In this document: one piece after another, positions 17,718 to 28,099 of the stretch
How positions within the stretch are numbered: position 1 is the first letter of the stretch
Layout of the letters: the number at the start of each line of letters is the position of its first letter
Origin: Faecalibacterium sp. I3-3-89
GTDB lineage: Bacteria > Bacillota > Clostridia > Oscillospirales > Ruminococcaceae
Assembly: GCF_023347275.1 (NCBI RefSeq)
Contig: NZ_CP094468.1
Coordinates: 1,612,001-1,676,000 of the forward strand
Direction of reading: 5' to 3'
DNA length: 64,000 bases
Notes under the pieces: model-generated
Database searches by the model: none
The model's input: only the letters and a program-made list of their open reading frames with translations
What the model was told of the DNA's origin: nothing
Program-made: the position numbers and the translations under genes

Positions 17718-20021
17718 TCACCTGACGCCCGCCGTCTGCGTCTCCTCCACCACGATGGTGCCGTCGGCGGTGCAGTCTGCCGTCCAGCGCTGGCCGAGGC
17801 TCACGCTGCCGGAGGCGATCTGGTCGGCGAAGGCCTGCTCCACGGCACGGTCCACCTGTCGGCGCAGCTCCCGCGCCCCGTAGGGCGAGCGGGCCTTTGC
17901 AGCCAGCGCTGGGCCGACCCGAGCTGTGTGGGTGAGCTGGTAGCCGCTGCGGGCCGCACGCTCTTCCAGCTGGCCCAGCAGCTTTTCGGCGATGGAGCAG
18001 AGGCTCTGCTCCTCCAGCGGGTGGAAGACGATCAGCTCATCCAGCCGCCCCACCAGCTCGGGCCGGAACCACTTTTTCGCCTCGGCGACGGCGGCCTCCG
18101 ACTGCTTTTCAAAGGCGGCCTCGCTGCCCGCCCCAAAGCCCAGCGGTGCGCTCTGCCCCGCGAGGAACCGTGCCCCGAGGTTGGACGTCAGCAGGACGAT
18201 GGTGTTCCGGAAATCGGCCTTCCGGCCCATGGAGTCGGTGAGCTGGCCGTCCTCCAGCATCTGCAGCAGGATGTTCTGGATGTCGGGGTGGGCCTTTTCG
18301 ATCTCGTCGAAGAGGACGACGCTGTAGGGGCGGCGGCGGACGGCCTCGGTGAGCTGACCGCCCTCGTCGTGGCCCAGATAGCCCGGAGGTGCACCCAGCA
18401 GACGGGCCACCGTGTGCTGCTCCTGATACTCCGACATATCGAACTTGAGCAGGGCTTTCCCGCTGCCGAACCAGCTCTCGGCCAGCGCCTTTGCCAGCGC
18501 CGTCTTGCCCACGCCGGTCGGCCCGAGGAAGAGCAGCGCCCCGATGGGCCTGCCCGGCTCGCCCAGTCCCGTTCGGCTGCGCCGGATGGCTCCGGCCACC
18601 GCCGCCACGGCCCGGCTCTGTCCCACCACCTCGGCGTTCAGCCGCTCCTCGAGGCGGGCCAGACGCTCCCGCTCCTTTTCGCTCACCCGCTCGGCGGGCA
18701 CGCCGCTGGCCTGCGCCACCACCCGGGCGATCTCCTTCCGGCTCAGGACGGGGTCCTTCTCCCCCTCCCGCTCGGCCCGGATGCGCACCGCTGCGCAGGC
18801 CTCGTCCACAAGGTCGATGGCCTTGTCCGGCAGGCAGCGCCCCGGCAGGTACCGCACCGAAAGCTCCACCGCCTCCCGCAGGGCCTCATTGGGCAGGCGG
18901 ACGCCGTGGTAGCGCTCGTAGCGGGGGGCCAACCCTTCCAGAATCTCCACCGCCTGCTTCGGGGTCGGCTCTTCGATCTGCACCCGCCCGAAGCGGCGCT
19001 CGAGGGCGGCGTCCTTCTGGATGTGGGTGCGGAACTCCTGATTCGTCGTCGCACCGATGAGCTGCAGCTCGCCCCGGGCCAGCACCGGCTTTAAGATGCT
19101 GGCCGCGTCGATGGCCCCCTCTGCCGCGCCTGCGCCCACGATGGTGTGGAACTCATCCACAAAGAGGATGGCGCTGCCGTCCCGGACAAGCTCTTCCAGC
19201 AGGTTCTTGAACCGCTCCTCGAAGTCGCCCCGGTACTTGGTGCCCGCCACGAGGCTGGCCATATCCAGCGCCAACAGCCGACGGCCCTGTAGCATCCGGG
19301 GCACCTGCTTGTCGGCGATGCGCTGGGCCAGACCCTCGGCCAGCGCGGTCTTGCCCACGCCCGGCTCACCCACGAGGCAGGGGTTATTTTTCTGGCGGCG
19401 GCATAGTATCTCTACCATCCGGTCCAGCTCCTTTTCCCGGCAGAACACCGGGTCCAGCTCACCGTCCGCCGCCCGGCGGGTCAGGTCGCGGCAGTATTTG
19501 TCGCTGGCCCGGCTCCCTCGCGGCATAGGCGGGGACGTCCGGGGCTGGATGGGCAGGATGAACTGCCCCGAGAGCTGGCGGCACTCACGCACCGCCTCGG
19601 TGAGCTGGACGCCCATCGAAGCCAGCATGACCCCGGCGGCGCAGTCGGCGTCTTCCAGCATGGCGCAGAGCAGGTGCTCCGGCTCGGCCCGGCTCAGGTG
19701 GGCGTTCTGCGCCCCGATGACGGCGTAGTCCATCGCCCGGCGCAGGTCTGCCGCCATGTCGCCCCGAGCCAGCCGGAGGGCCGTGCCGCTCCGCCCGGCG
19801 GAAAGCTGCCGCCGCACCTCCAGCTCCGAGATGTTCTTCCCGGCCAGAAAACGGGCCGCCGGGCCGCCGTCTGATTGCAGCATCGCCCACAGCAGATGGC
19901 CGGTGTCCGCCTTTTTGCAGCCCAGCCCTCCGGCCAGCTCCACCGCCTTGTCCAGCAGCTGCCCCGCCTCCCGGGAAAACCCCTTGTACCGTCCTTTGCC
20001 GAATGCATCCCAAATGCTCAT
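17718..20021 (-). CDS. clpC: ClpC-type AAA+ unfoldase (two ATPase modules)
   Basis: 767 aa from the ATG at 20021, which has AGGAG 8 nt upstream; an in-frame ATG at 20045 sits too close to its own AGGAG. An N-terminal Clp-N repeat domain (about 1-140) is followed by the first AAA+ module (Walker A GEPGVGKTALAEGLA), a middle linker and the second AAA+ module (Walker A GPTGVGKTALAKALA, sensor LTSNLGARFLAG). It unfolds proteins for ClpP or acts as a disaggregase. CtsR, McsA and McsB, the usual clpC partners, are absent nearby, so regulation differs from Bacillus or the partners are elsewhere. Confidence 0.88.
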   Translation of the reverse strand: MSIWDAFGKGRYKGFSREAGQLLDKAVELAGGLGCKKADTGHLLWAMLQSDGGPAARFLAGKNISELEVRRQLSAGRSGTALRLARGDMAADLRRAMDYAVIGAQNAHLSRAEPEHLLCAMLEDADCAAGVMLASMGVQLTEAVRECRQLSGQFILPIQPRTSPPMPRGSRASDKYCRDLTRRAADGELDPVFCREKELDRMVEILCRRQKNNPCLVGEPGVGKTALAEGLAQRIADKQVPRMLQGRRLLALDMASLVAGTKYRGDFEERFKNLLEELVRDGSAILFVDEFHTIVGAGAAEGAIDAASILKPVLARGELQLIGATTNQEFRTHIQKDAALERRFGRVQIEEPTPKQAVEILEGLAPRYERYHGVRLPNEALREAVELSVRYLPGRCLPDKAIDLVDEACAAVRIRAEREGEKDPVLSRKEIARVVAQASGVPAERVSEKERERLARLEERLNAEVVGQSRAVAAVAGAIRRSRTGLGEPGRPIGALLFLGPTGVGKTALAKALAESWFGSGKALLKFDMSEYQEQHTVARLLGAPPGYLGHDEGGQLTEAVRRRPYSVVLFDEIEKAHPDIQNILLQMLEDGQLTDSMGRKADFRNTIVLLTSNLGARFLAGQSAPLGFGAGSEAAFEKQSEAAVAEAKKWFRPELVGRLDELIVFHPLEEQSLCSIAEKLLGQLEERAARSGYQLTHTARVGPALAAKARSPYGARELRRQVDRAVEQAFADQIASGSVSLGQRWTADCTADGTIVVEETQTAGVR

Positions 20022-20146
20022 TTGCGTGGCTCCTATCTTCTGCATGGCTCCTGTCTTCTGTATTGCCCTGTTGCATCAAAGAACAGTATAGCCCCGCCCG
20101 CCGGAAAAAAATCAGAAGTTTGTGTCACACCGGCCCCAAAGCAAAA

Positions 20147-20176
20147 CAAAAAAGCCATCTGAGCGAATCAGATGGC
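20147..20176 (-). terminator. tRNA-Gln terminator
   Basis: A 9-bp stem, GCCATCTGA (20154-20162) with TCAGATGGC (20168-20176), followed on the minus strand by TTTTTTG. Confidence 0.85.
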
Positions 20177-20180
20177 TTCT

Positions 20181-20254
20181 TGGTTGGGGATGAGAGAATC
20201 GAACTCCCACAAGTAGAGTCAGAGTCTACCGCACTACCACTATGCAAATCCCCA
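20181..20254 (-). tRNA. tRNA-Gln (anticodon CTG), CCA encoded
   Basis: Read on the minus strand: 7-bp acceptor stem TGGGGAT/ATCCCCA, a short D arm, a 5-bp anticodon stem GTAGA/TCTAC with loop CTCTGAC giving anticodon CTG, and a T arm GGGAG-TTCGATT-CTCTC. Discriminator A and a genomic CCA follow at 20184-20181. It reads CAG glutamine codons, which are frequent in this GC-rich genome. Confidence 0.93.
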
Positions 20255-20298
20255 TTATTCGGTTTTGTCTCGCGGCGTCGAGCCGGTCAACGTGTGCT

Positions 20299-20327
20299 AT
20301 TATACCCGCCTCCGGGCGCTTTGTCAA
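20299..20327 (-). promoter_or_regulatory. Consensus promoter of tRNA-Gln
   Basis: TTGACA (20322-20327) and TATAAT (20299-20304) with a 17-bp spacer, a perfect sigma-A promoter on the minus strand. Confidence 0.9.
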
Positions 20328-20531
20328 GCGGAAATCTGAAAAAATTTGCGGATTTTGGGAAACAGACGCACTTCCGAGATAATTTTTCGTCCTTTGCACC
20401 CGGAGGCGGCGGTCTCTTTTTGCGTCATCCAGAATCTGGCATTTTCCGCGTCCTCTGCACCATATAATAAAGTAAACTATGTTATTCTGCCTTTATTTTA
20501 TGGTACACAAACTTCAAAAGGAGGACGCCTT

Positions 20532-20816
20532 ATGCTGCAAGCCCATCCCAAGACCGCCCAGACGCTGCTTTCGCCCCGCATCCCCCGCGACAGCGAGCAC
20601 GAGCGCTATGACCCCGAGCTGGAGGAAGAGCTGAAAGAGTGCCTGTTCTGCCTGCGGCGGAACGCGATGATGTTCGACCTCGAGGTGGACTCCGACCTCA
20701 TCGAACAGCGCATCTACGAGCGGCAGGCCCTTTTGTGCCGCTACCGCTACCTGCTGGCCCGCGCCCGGGAGCTGGGGCTGCACACCATCCTGAAAAAGTA
20801 TCAGCCTCTGGGCTAA
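20532..20816 (+). CDS. Small DUF2508-like protein
   Basis: 94 aa, soluble, highly charged and mostly helical (ELEEELKECLFCLRRNAMMFDLEVDSDLIEQRIYERQALLCRYRYLLARARELG). The pattern of a helix, a D..LI..R/YER stretch and a second helix resembles the small DUF2508/YaaL family of unknown function. AAAAGGAGG precedes the ATG. It is followed directly by the SCIFF promoter, so it is probably a separate unit. Confidence 0.55.
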   Translation: MLQAHPKTAQTLLSPRIPRDSEHERYDPELEEELKECLFCLRRNAMMFDLEVDSDLIEQRIYERQALLCRYRYLLARARELGLHTILKKYQPLG

Positions 20817-20834
20817 AAAACGCCGCGCGGAATC

Positions 20835-20863
20835 TTGACAGAATCCCCACATCGTGTTATCAT
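20835..20863 (+). promoter_or_regulatory. Promoter of the SCIFF peptide gene
   Basis: TTGACA (20835-20840) and TATCAT (20858-20863) with a 17-bp spacer, about 70 bp before the SCIFF start. Confidence 0.85.
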
Positions 20864-20930
20864 ACATAAAGATAACACTGTATACAGAGCGCTGTATGCA
20901 AAACTTTGGAGCTTAGAGAGGTTTTCAATT

Positions 20931-21077
20931 ATGGAACGTATTAAGACTATCGCTACTCGTGACCTGACCAAGAGCGTCGTGACCGGCGGCTGCGGCGAGT
21001 GCCAGACTTCCTGCCAGTCTGCCTGCAAGACCTCCTGCGGCGTCGCAAACCAGCAGTGCGAGAACAGCAATAAGTAA
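20931..21077 (+). CDS. scfA: SCIFF ranthipeptide precursor (six cysteines in forty-five)
   Basis: 48 aa. The N-terminal leader MERIKTIATRDLTKSVV is followed by a core with Cys at 21, 24, 28, 32, 36 and 43, the diagnostic six-cysteine pattern of SCIFF. The radical SAM enzyme encoded next installs thioether cross-links from Cys to non-alpha carbons. SCIFF is near-universal in Clostridia; its function is not settled, with links to quorum sensing and population behaviour in some species. A terminator between precursor and enzyme favours excess precursor. Confidence 0.97.
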   Translation: MERIKTIATRDLTKSVVTGGCGECQTSCQSACKTSCGVANQQCENSNK

Positions 21078-21091
21078 TCATTGCAGACCCT

Positions 21092-21121
21092 ATGCCGCCT
21101 TTGCAGGGCGGCATTTTTTTA
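21092..21121 (+). terminator. Terminator between the SCIFF precursor and maturase
   Basis: ATGCCGCC (21092-21099) pairs with GGCGGCAT (21107-21114), followed by a run of seven to eight T. It should be leaky, as no clear promoter follows before the maturase. Confidence 0.85.
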
Positions 21122-21146
21122 TGGCAACAATAGATTGGAGAATGAA

Positions 21147-22598
21147 ATGGTACACCAGTATCAACTGAACGGATATAACATCGTGCTGGACACCTGCAGT
21201 GGCTCGGTGCACGTCGTGGACGACGTGGCCTACGACGTCATTGCGATGTACAAAGAGCACTCTGCCGACGAGATCGTGGCCGCTCTGCTGGCCAAGTACG
21301 GCTCCCGCCCCGACGTCACCGAGGCCGACCTGCGCCAGTGCCTCGAGGATGTGGCCTCTCTGGAGTCCGCAGGCAAGCTGTGGGCACCCGACGTCTACGA
21401 GAACATGGCCTTCGACTTCAAGAACCGCCAGACGGTGGTGAAGGCTCTCTGCCTCCACGTCGCCCACACCTGCAACCTCAACTGCTCCTACTGCTTCGCC
21501 TCCCAGGGCCGCTATCAGGGCGACCGCGCCCTGATGAGCTTCGAGGTGGGCAAGCGGGCCATGGACTTCCTCATCGAGAACTCCGGCACCCGCCGCAACC
21601 TCGAGGTCGATTTCTTCGGCGGCGAGCCGCTGATGAACTTCGACATGGTCAAGAAGCTGGTGGCCTACTGCCGCGAGCAGGAAAAGATCCACAACAAGAA
21701 CTTCCGCTTCACCATGACCACCAACGGCGTGCTCATCGACGACGACGTCATCGACTTCTGCAACAAGGAGTGCCACAACGTCGTCCTGAGCCTCGACGGC
21801 CGCAAGGAGGTCCACGACCGCTTCCGCAAGGACTACGCCGGCCATGGCAGCTATGACACCATCGTCCCGAAATTTCAGGAGTTCGTGAAAAAGCGCGGCG
21901 ACAAGAACTATTATATGCGCGGCACCTACACCCACTACAACACCGACTTCACCAACGACATCTTCCACATGGCCGACCTCGGCTTCACCGAGCTGAGCAT
22001 GGAGCCTGTGGTCTCGAAGCCCACCGACCCCAGCGCCCTCACCGCCGAGGACCTGCCCATCCTGAAGGAGCAGTACGAGATCCTGGCCAAAGAGATGATC
22101 AAGCGCGACCGCGAGGGCCGGGGCTTCACCTTCTACCACTACATGATCGACCTCACCGGCGGCCCCTGCATCTACAAGCGCATCTCCGGCTGCGGCTCCG
22201 GCACCGAGTACATGGCCGTTACCCCGTGGGGCGACCTCTACCCCTGCCACCAGTTCGTCGGCGACCCCAAGTACCTGATGGGCGACATCTGGAAGGGCGT
22301 CACCAACACCGCCGTGCGGGATGAGTTCAAGCACTGCAACGCCTACGCCCGCCCGGAGTGCAAGGACTGCTGGGCCAAGCTCTACTGCTCCGGCGGCTGC
22401 GCGGCCAACGCCTACCACGCCACCGGCAGCATCACCGGCGTCTACGAGTACGGCTGTGAGCTGTTCAAAAAGCGCATCGAGTGCGCCATCATGATCAAGG
22501 TCGCCGAAAATCAGGAGCTTGCCGCGCAGGGCATCGAGGTGCCCATCGAGCTGGGCACCACCTGCAACGCCTGCGCAGACGGCGAAGCCTGCGAATAA
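21147..22598 (+). CDS. scfB: SCIFF peptide maturase (radical SAM, SPASM domain)
   Basis: 483 aa. An N-terminal RiPP-recognition-like domain (about 1-90) binds the leader. The radical SAM core has CNLNCSYC (Cys for the SAM [4Fe-4S] cluster, about residue 110) and DFFGGEPL. The C-terminal SPASM region is Cys-rich, ending with CKDCWAKLYCSGGCAANAYHATG and later Cys for two auxiliary clusters. It forms the thioether links in the peptide encoded just upstream. The ATG at 21147 was chosen for the GGAG site and the conserved HQYQLNGYNIVLD start. Confidence 0.97.
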   Translation: MVHQYQLNGYNIVLDTCSGSVHVVDDVAYDVIAMYKEHSADEIVAALLAKYGSRPDVTEADLRQCLEDVASLESAGKLWAPDVYENMAFDFKNRQTVVKALCLHVAHTCNLNCSYCFASQGRYQGDRALMSFEVGKRAMDFLIENSGTRRNLEVDFFGGEPLMNFDMVKKLVAYCREQEKIHNKNFRFTMTTNGVLIDDDVIDFCNKECHNVVLSLDGRKEVHDRFRKDYAGHGSYDTIVPKFQEFVKKRGDKNYYMRGTYTHYNTDFTNDIFHMADLGFTELSMEPVVSKPTDPSALTAEDLPILKEQYEILAKEMIKRDREGRGFTFYHYMIDLTGGPCIYKRISGCGSGTEYMAVTPWGDLYPCHQFVGDPKYLMGDIWKGVTNTAVRDEFKHCNAYARPECKDCWAKLYCSGGCAANAYHATGSITGVYEYGCELFKKRIECAIMIKVAENQELAAQGIEVPIELGTTCNACADGEACE

Positions 22599-22604
22599 GC
22601 GCCT

Positions 22605-24017
22605 ATGGACACTCCCATCGTTGATTTTGTCCGCCGCTACGCCCAGCAGCGCACCACCCGGATGCATATGCCGGGCCACAAGGGCCGCGGCCCGCTGGGC
22701 TGTGAGGCGCTGGACATCACCGAAATTGCGGGCGCGGACGAGCTGTACGAGGCCGAAGGCATCATCGCCCGGAGCGAGGCCAACGCCGCGCAGCTCTTCG
22801 GCACCGCCCGCACCTGTTACAGCACCGAGGGCAGCAGCCAGTGCATCCGGGCCATGCTCCACCTTGCGCTCCAGATGCAGCCTGCGGGGGCATCCCGCCC
22901 CGTCCTGCTGGCGGCGCGGAACGCCCACAAGGCCCTGCTCTACGCAGCCGCCCTGCTGGACTTCGACATCCAGTGGCTCTGGCCCGCGCCGGACGCCGCC
23001 GGGGCGCTCTGCACCTGCCCTGTGGAGCCGGAGGCCCTCGCCTGCGCATTGGACGGGCTGACCGCCGAGGGCCGTACCCCCTTCGGCGTCTACCTCACCA
23101 GCCCGGACTATCTGGGCTTCGTGCAGGACATCGCCGGGCTGGCGGCGGTCTGCCACGCCCACGGCGTCCCCCTTCTGGTGGACAACGCCCACGGGGCCTA
23201 CCTCCACTTTCTGAAGGAGGGCAGCCGCCACCCCATCCAGCTGGGTGCCGACCTCTGCTGTGACTCGGCCCACAAGACCCTGCCCGTCCTCACCGGCGGG
23301 GCCTATCTCCACCTCGGGCCGTCGGTGCAGGCCGACGAAGCTGCTGTGCGCAATGCGCTGGCCCTCTTCGGCTCCACCAGCCCGTCCTACCTCATCTTAC
23401 AGTCGCTGGACGCCGCCAATGCGCGGCTGGCAGGCGACTTCCGGGAGAAGCTGGCCCTCTGCCGCTGGCGTCTGGGGATGCTCTGCCGGGAGCTGGATGC
23501 CTTCCGGCCCGGGCTGGCCCTCCCCCTCACCGGGGCGCACCGTGAGCCGCTCAAGCTGACGCTGGACGCCGCCGTGCTGGGCCTCTCGGGCCAGCAGCTG
23601 GCGCAGGCTTTGCGGGAGCAGGGCGTGGAGTGCGAGTATGCCGACCCCCGCTATCTGGTGCTGATGCCCTCTCCTGAGAGTTCTGCCGAGGACTTCGCCC
23701 GTCTCCAGAAAGCGCTCCACGCTCTCTGTGCCGAAGCATCTTCCTCTGCGCCCGCTTCGGACAGCGACGCCGCCGCCTTTGCGGCTCTGGCTGAGGCGCT
23801 TCAGGCGCAGCCCCGCCCCGCCGCCATCCGGGAGGCCGTCCTCGCCCCACAGGAGATGGTGCCCGCTGCTGAGGCTGTGGGCCGCATCTGCGCCGCACCG
23901 GCGGTCTCCTGTCCGCCCGCTGTTCCCATCGTGGTCAGCGGCGAAGTCATCCCGGCGCAGGCTCTCCCCCTCTTTGCCCGCTATGGCATCGGGCGGGTGG
24001 CCGTCGTAAAAAATTGA
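22605..24017 (+). CDS. Orn/Lys/Arg decarboxylase-family PLP enzyme
   Basis: 470 aa. The start resembles B. subtilis YaaO/SpeA-type decarboxylases (RMHMPGHKGRG), and the PLP lysine lies in DSAHKTLPVLTG (about residue 223). The major domain covers about 1-330 and a C-terminal small domain follows, with an Ala/Ser-rich linker around 385-410. It decarboxylates a basic amino acid such as lysine, arginine or ornithine; which one cannot be read from sequence. It begins 6 nt after scfB and is probably co-transcribed with it, a common neighbour in Clostridia. A second family member sits at 34697. Confidence 0.85.
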   Translation: MDTPIVDFVRRYAQQRTTRMHMPGHKGRGPLGCEALDITEIAGADELYEAEGIIARSEANAAQLFGTARTCYSTEGSSQCIRAMLHLALQMQPAGASRPVLLAARNAHKALLYAAALLDFDIQWLWPAPDAAGALCTCPVEPEALACALDGLTAEGRTPFGVYLTSPDYLGFVQDIAGLAAVCHAHGVPLLVDNAHGAYLHFLKEGSRHPIQLGADLCCDSAHKTLPVLTGGAYLHLGPSVQADEAAVRNALALFGSTSPSYLILQSLDAANARLAGDFREKLALCRWRLGMLCRELDAFRPGLALPLTGAHREPLKLTLDAAVLGLSGQQLAQALREQGVECEYADPRYLVLMPSPESSAEDFARLQKALHALCAEASSSAPASDSDAAAFAALAEALQAQPRPAAIREAVLAPQEMVPAAEAVGRICAAPAVSCPPAVPIVVSGEVIPAQALPLFARYGIGRVAVVKN

Positions 24018-24021
24018 CTCC

Positions 24022-24053
24022 AAAAGGCCGGGCGGCTGTCTGCCCGGCCTTTT
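24022..24053 (+). terminator. Terminator of the SCIFF-decarboxylase operon
   Basis: A 12-bp stem, AAAAGGCCGGGC with GCCCGGCCTTTT, around an 8-nt loop. Confidence 0.85.
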
Positions 24054-24098
24054 GTGTCCCCCAAGTGTTAAAAATCGGCTAAGAACCCCGCATTTTCC

Positions 24099-24127
24099 TT
24101 GACAATCCTCTCCGGTTCTGGTTTAAT
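24099..24127 (+). promoter_or_regulatory. Promoter of the decarboxylase beta-subunit leader
   Basis: TTGACA (24099-24104) and TTTAAT (24122-24127) with a 17-bp spacer. Confidence 0.8.
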
Positions 24128-24134
24128 AGTCTGG

Positions 24135-24271
24135 ATAAAAGGGAGTAAAGGGCATCCCGCCTTATGGGGGTGCTGCATGACAGCGTCAGCACGGCAGAAA
24201 TGCCCGATGTCATGCGTTCGCTTGAGACTTTTGTCACAGTATCTGGTGCTGTGGCCGAAGTCTCTTTTTTT
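24135..24271 (+). promoter_or_regulatory. Structured 5' leader ending in a terminator (candidate riboswitch)
   Basis: A junction-like fold: P1 GGGCAT/ATGCCC (24150-24155 with 24200-24205) encloses a CCC/GGG hairpin and P3 GTGCTG/CAGCAC (24170-24175 with 24187-24192). Then comes a terminator: GAGACTT (24224-24230) pairs with AAGTCTC (24258-24264), with inner CACAG/CTGTG and seven T (24265-24271). It lies between a consensus promoter and a Na+-pump gene. I do not recognise it as a known riboswitch class. Confidence 0.6.
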
Positions 24272-24307
24272 CGTCATTGCACCGCAAATTTCAAAGGAGG
24301 CAATGAC

Positions 24308-25438
24308 ATGGAATTCTGGAATGCATTCGCCAGTCTGTTCTCTAATTTCGGGAACCTGACGTGGCAGATGGTGGTAATGTGGGGCATCGGCGCGCTCCTC
24401 ATCTACCTTGCCATCGCAAAAAAAATGGAGCCGAGCCTGCTTCTTCCGATGGGCTTCGGCGCCATCCTCGTCAACCTGCCCTTGTCGGGCGCGATCACAC
24501 AGGGCGACACCGTCGGCCCCATCTCGGCTCTGTTTGAGGCGGGAATGTCCAACGAGCTGTTTCCCCTGCTGCTCTTCATCGGCATCGGCGCGATGATCGA
24601 TTTCGGCCCGCTGCTGGAAAAGCCGTGGCTGATGCTCTTCGGCGCGGCGGCACAGTTCGGTATCTTCTTCACCCTCTTCCTCGCAGGCTTCTTCTTCGAT
24701 TTGAAGGACGCAGCCTCCATCGCCGTCATCGGTGCGGCAGACGGCCCCACGGCCATCTTTGTGGCAAACACCCTCAACTCCCAGTACCTCGGCGCCATCA
24801 TGGTGGCGGCCTACAGCTACATGGCGCTGGTCCCCATCGTCCAGCCGCCGGTCATCAAGCTGCTGACCACCCAGAAGGAGCGCCGCATCCGGATGGCCTA
24901 CCAGAAGGGCAGCGTCAGCCAGCTGACCAAGATCCTCTTCCCCATCGTCGTGACCATCATCGCAGGGCTTGTGGCCCCGGCCAGCGTGGCGCTGGTGGGC
25001 TTCTTGATGTTCGGCAACCTGCTGCGGGAGTGCGGCGTGCTGAACGCCCTGAGCGAGACGGCCCAGAACATCCTCGCCAACCTCATCACCATCGTGCTGG
25101 GCCTGACCGTGGCCGGGCAGATGACGGCAGACAAGTTCGTCCGGCCCGACACCCTGCTCATCCTTGCGCTGGGCCTCGTGGCCTTCGTCTTTGACACCGC
25201 CGGCGGCGTCCTCTTCGCCAAGCTGATCAACCTCTTCCTCCCGGCAGACAAGAAGCTCAACCCCATGATCGGCGCAGCGGGCATCTCGGCCTTCCCCATG
25301 AGCGGCCGCGTCGTCAACCGCATGGGCCTCGAGGAGGACAACCAGAATTTCCTGCTGATGTACTCCATCAGCGTCAACGTCTCGGGCCAGATCGCCTCCG
25401 TCATCGCAGGCGGACTGATCCTGACCCTGATGAGCTAA
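24308..25438 (+). CDS. oadB: Na+-translocating decarboxylase beta subunit (OadB/MmdB-like)
   Basis: 376 aa, about 9-11 hydrophobic segments. It has the family motifs GIGAMIDFGPLL, AADGPTAIF (the ion-pathway Asp) and the C-terminal NPMIGAAGISAFPMSGRVV. In the complex this membrane subunit couples decarboxylation of carboxybiotin to Na+ export. The start at 24308 follows AAAGGAGG; the upstream frame extension lies in the leader RNA. The alpha (carboxyltransferase) and biotin-carrier subunits are not nearby, so it must join subunits encoded elsewhere. The substrate could be oxaloacetate, methylmalonyl-CoA or glutaconyl-CoA. Confidence 0.92.
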   Translation: MEFWNAFASLFSNFGNLTWQMVVMWGIGALLIYLAIAKKMEPSLLLPMGFGAILVNLPLSGAITQGDTVGPISALFEAGMSNELFPLLLFIGIGAMIDFGPLLEKPWLMLFGAAAQFGIFFTLFLAGFFFDLKDAASIAVIGAADGPTAIFVANTLNSQYLGAIMVAAYSYMALVPIVQPPVIKLLTTQKERRIRMAYQKGSVSQLTKILFPIVVTIIAGLVAPASVALVGFLMFGNLLRECGVLNALSETAQNILANLITIVLGLTVAGQMTADKFVRPDTLLILALGLVAFVFDTAGGVLFAKLINLFLPADKKLNPMIGAAGISAFPMSGRVVNRMGLEEDNQNFLLMYSISVNVSGQIASVIAGGLILTLMS

Positions 25439-25451
25439 AGGAGGGACTGAA

Positions 25452-25580
25452 ATGCTTCATCTTACTTCCTGGATGACCACCCTGCCCATCATGGTCATCG
25501 GAATGCTGGGCATCGTGCTCGTCATCGGCGTCATCGTTCTGGCCGTGATGCTGCTGAACCGGCTGACCGGGCGGAAATGA
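25452..25580 (+). CDS. Tiny membrane protein, OadG-like candidate
   Basis: 42 aa: MLHLTSWMTTLPIMVIGM, then a hydrophobic span (about 12-36) ending in LLNRLTGRK. It starts 13 nt after the beta subunit with AAAGGAGG. Position, size and the single membrane span fit a reduced gamma-type subunit (OadG/MmdE-like) that anchors or stabilises the pump. The sequence itself is too short for a firm family call. Confidence 0.6.
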   Translation: MLHLTSWMTTLPIMVIGMLGIVLVIGVIVLAVMLLNRLTGRK

Positions 25581-25605
25581 CCCCCCATCCCTGATGCGAT
25601 AATAC

Positions 25606-25651
25606 AAAAAGCCTCCGGCTGCACCCAGTGTGCAGAGCCGGAGGCTTTTTT
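25606..25651. terminator. Bidirectional terminator between the pump genes and glpK
   Basis: GCCTCCGGCT (25611-25620) pairs with AGCCGGAGGC (25636-25645), with five A on the left and six T on the right, so it serves both converging genes. Confidence 0.9.
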
Positions 25652-25656
25652 CGTTC

Positions 25657-27985
<2,329 letters not shown>

Positions 27986-27990
27986 GATAA

Positions 27991-28096
27991 ACCTCAACAA
28001 ACAAAACCTCTCCGTCTGCTTTACGTCCGTTGATGCAGCGTCTCCCCCTTGTCCGGGGAGGCGGCATCGCGCAAACGATGACGGAGAGGTTTTTCT
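27991..28096. repeat. Interspersed palindromic repeat, AACCTCTCCGTC family, copy 1
   Basis: The ends are inverted (AAAACCTCTCCGTC on the left, GACGGAGAGGTTTTT on the right) and an inner CTCCCCC/GGGGAG stem lies at the centre. Related units occur at 43962-44099 and 46255-46500. Confidence 0.6.
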
Positions 28097-28099
28097 CAA

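Noticed and set aside
21090..23312. 740-aa minus-strand open frame
   Set aside because: Antisense to the SCIFF maturase and PLP decarboxylase; composition is that of a shadow frame.
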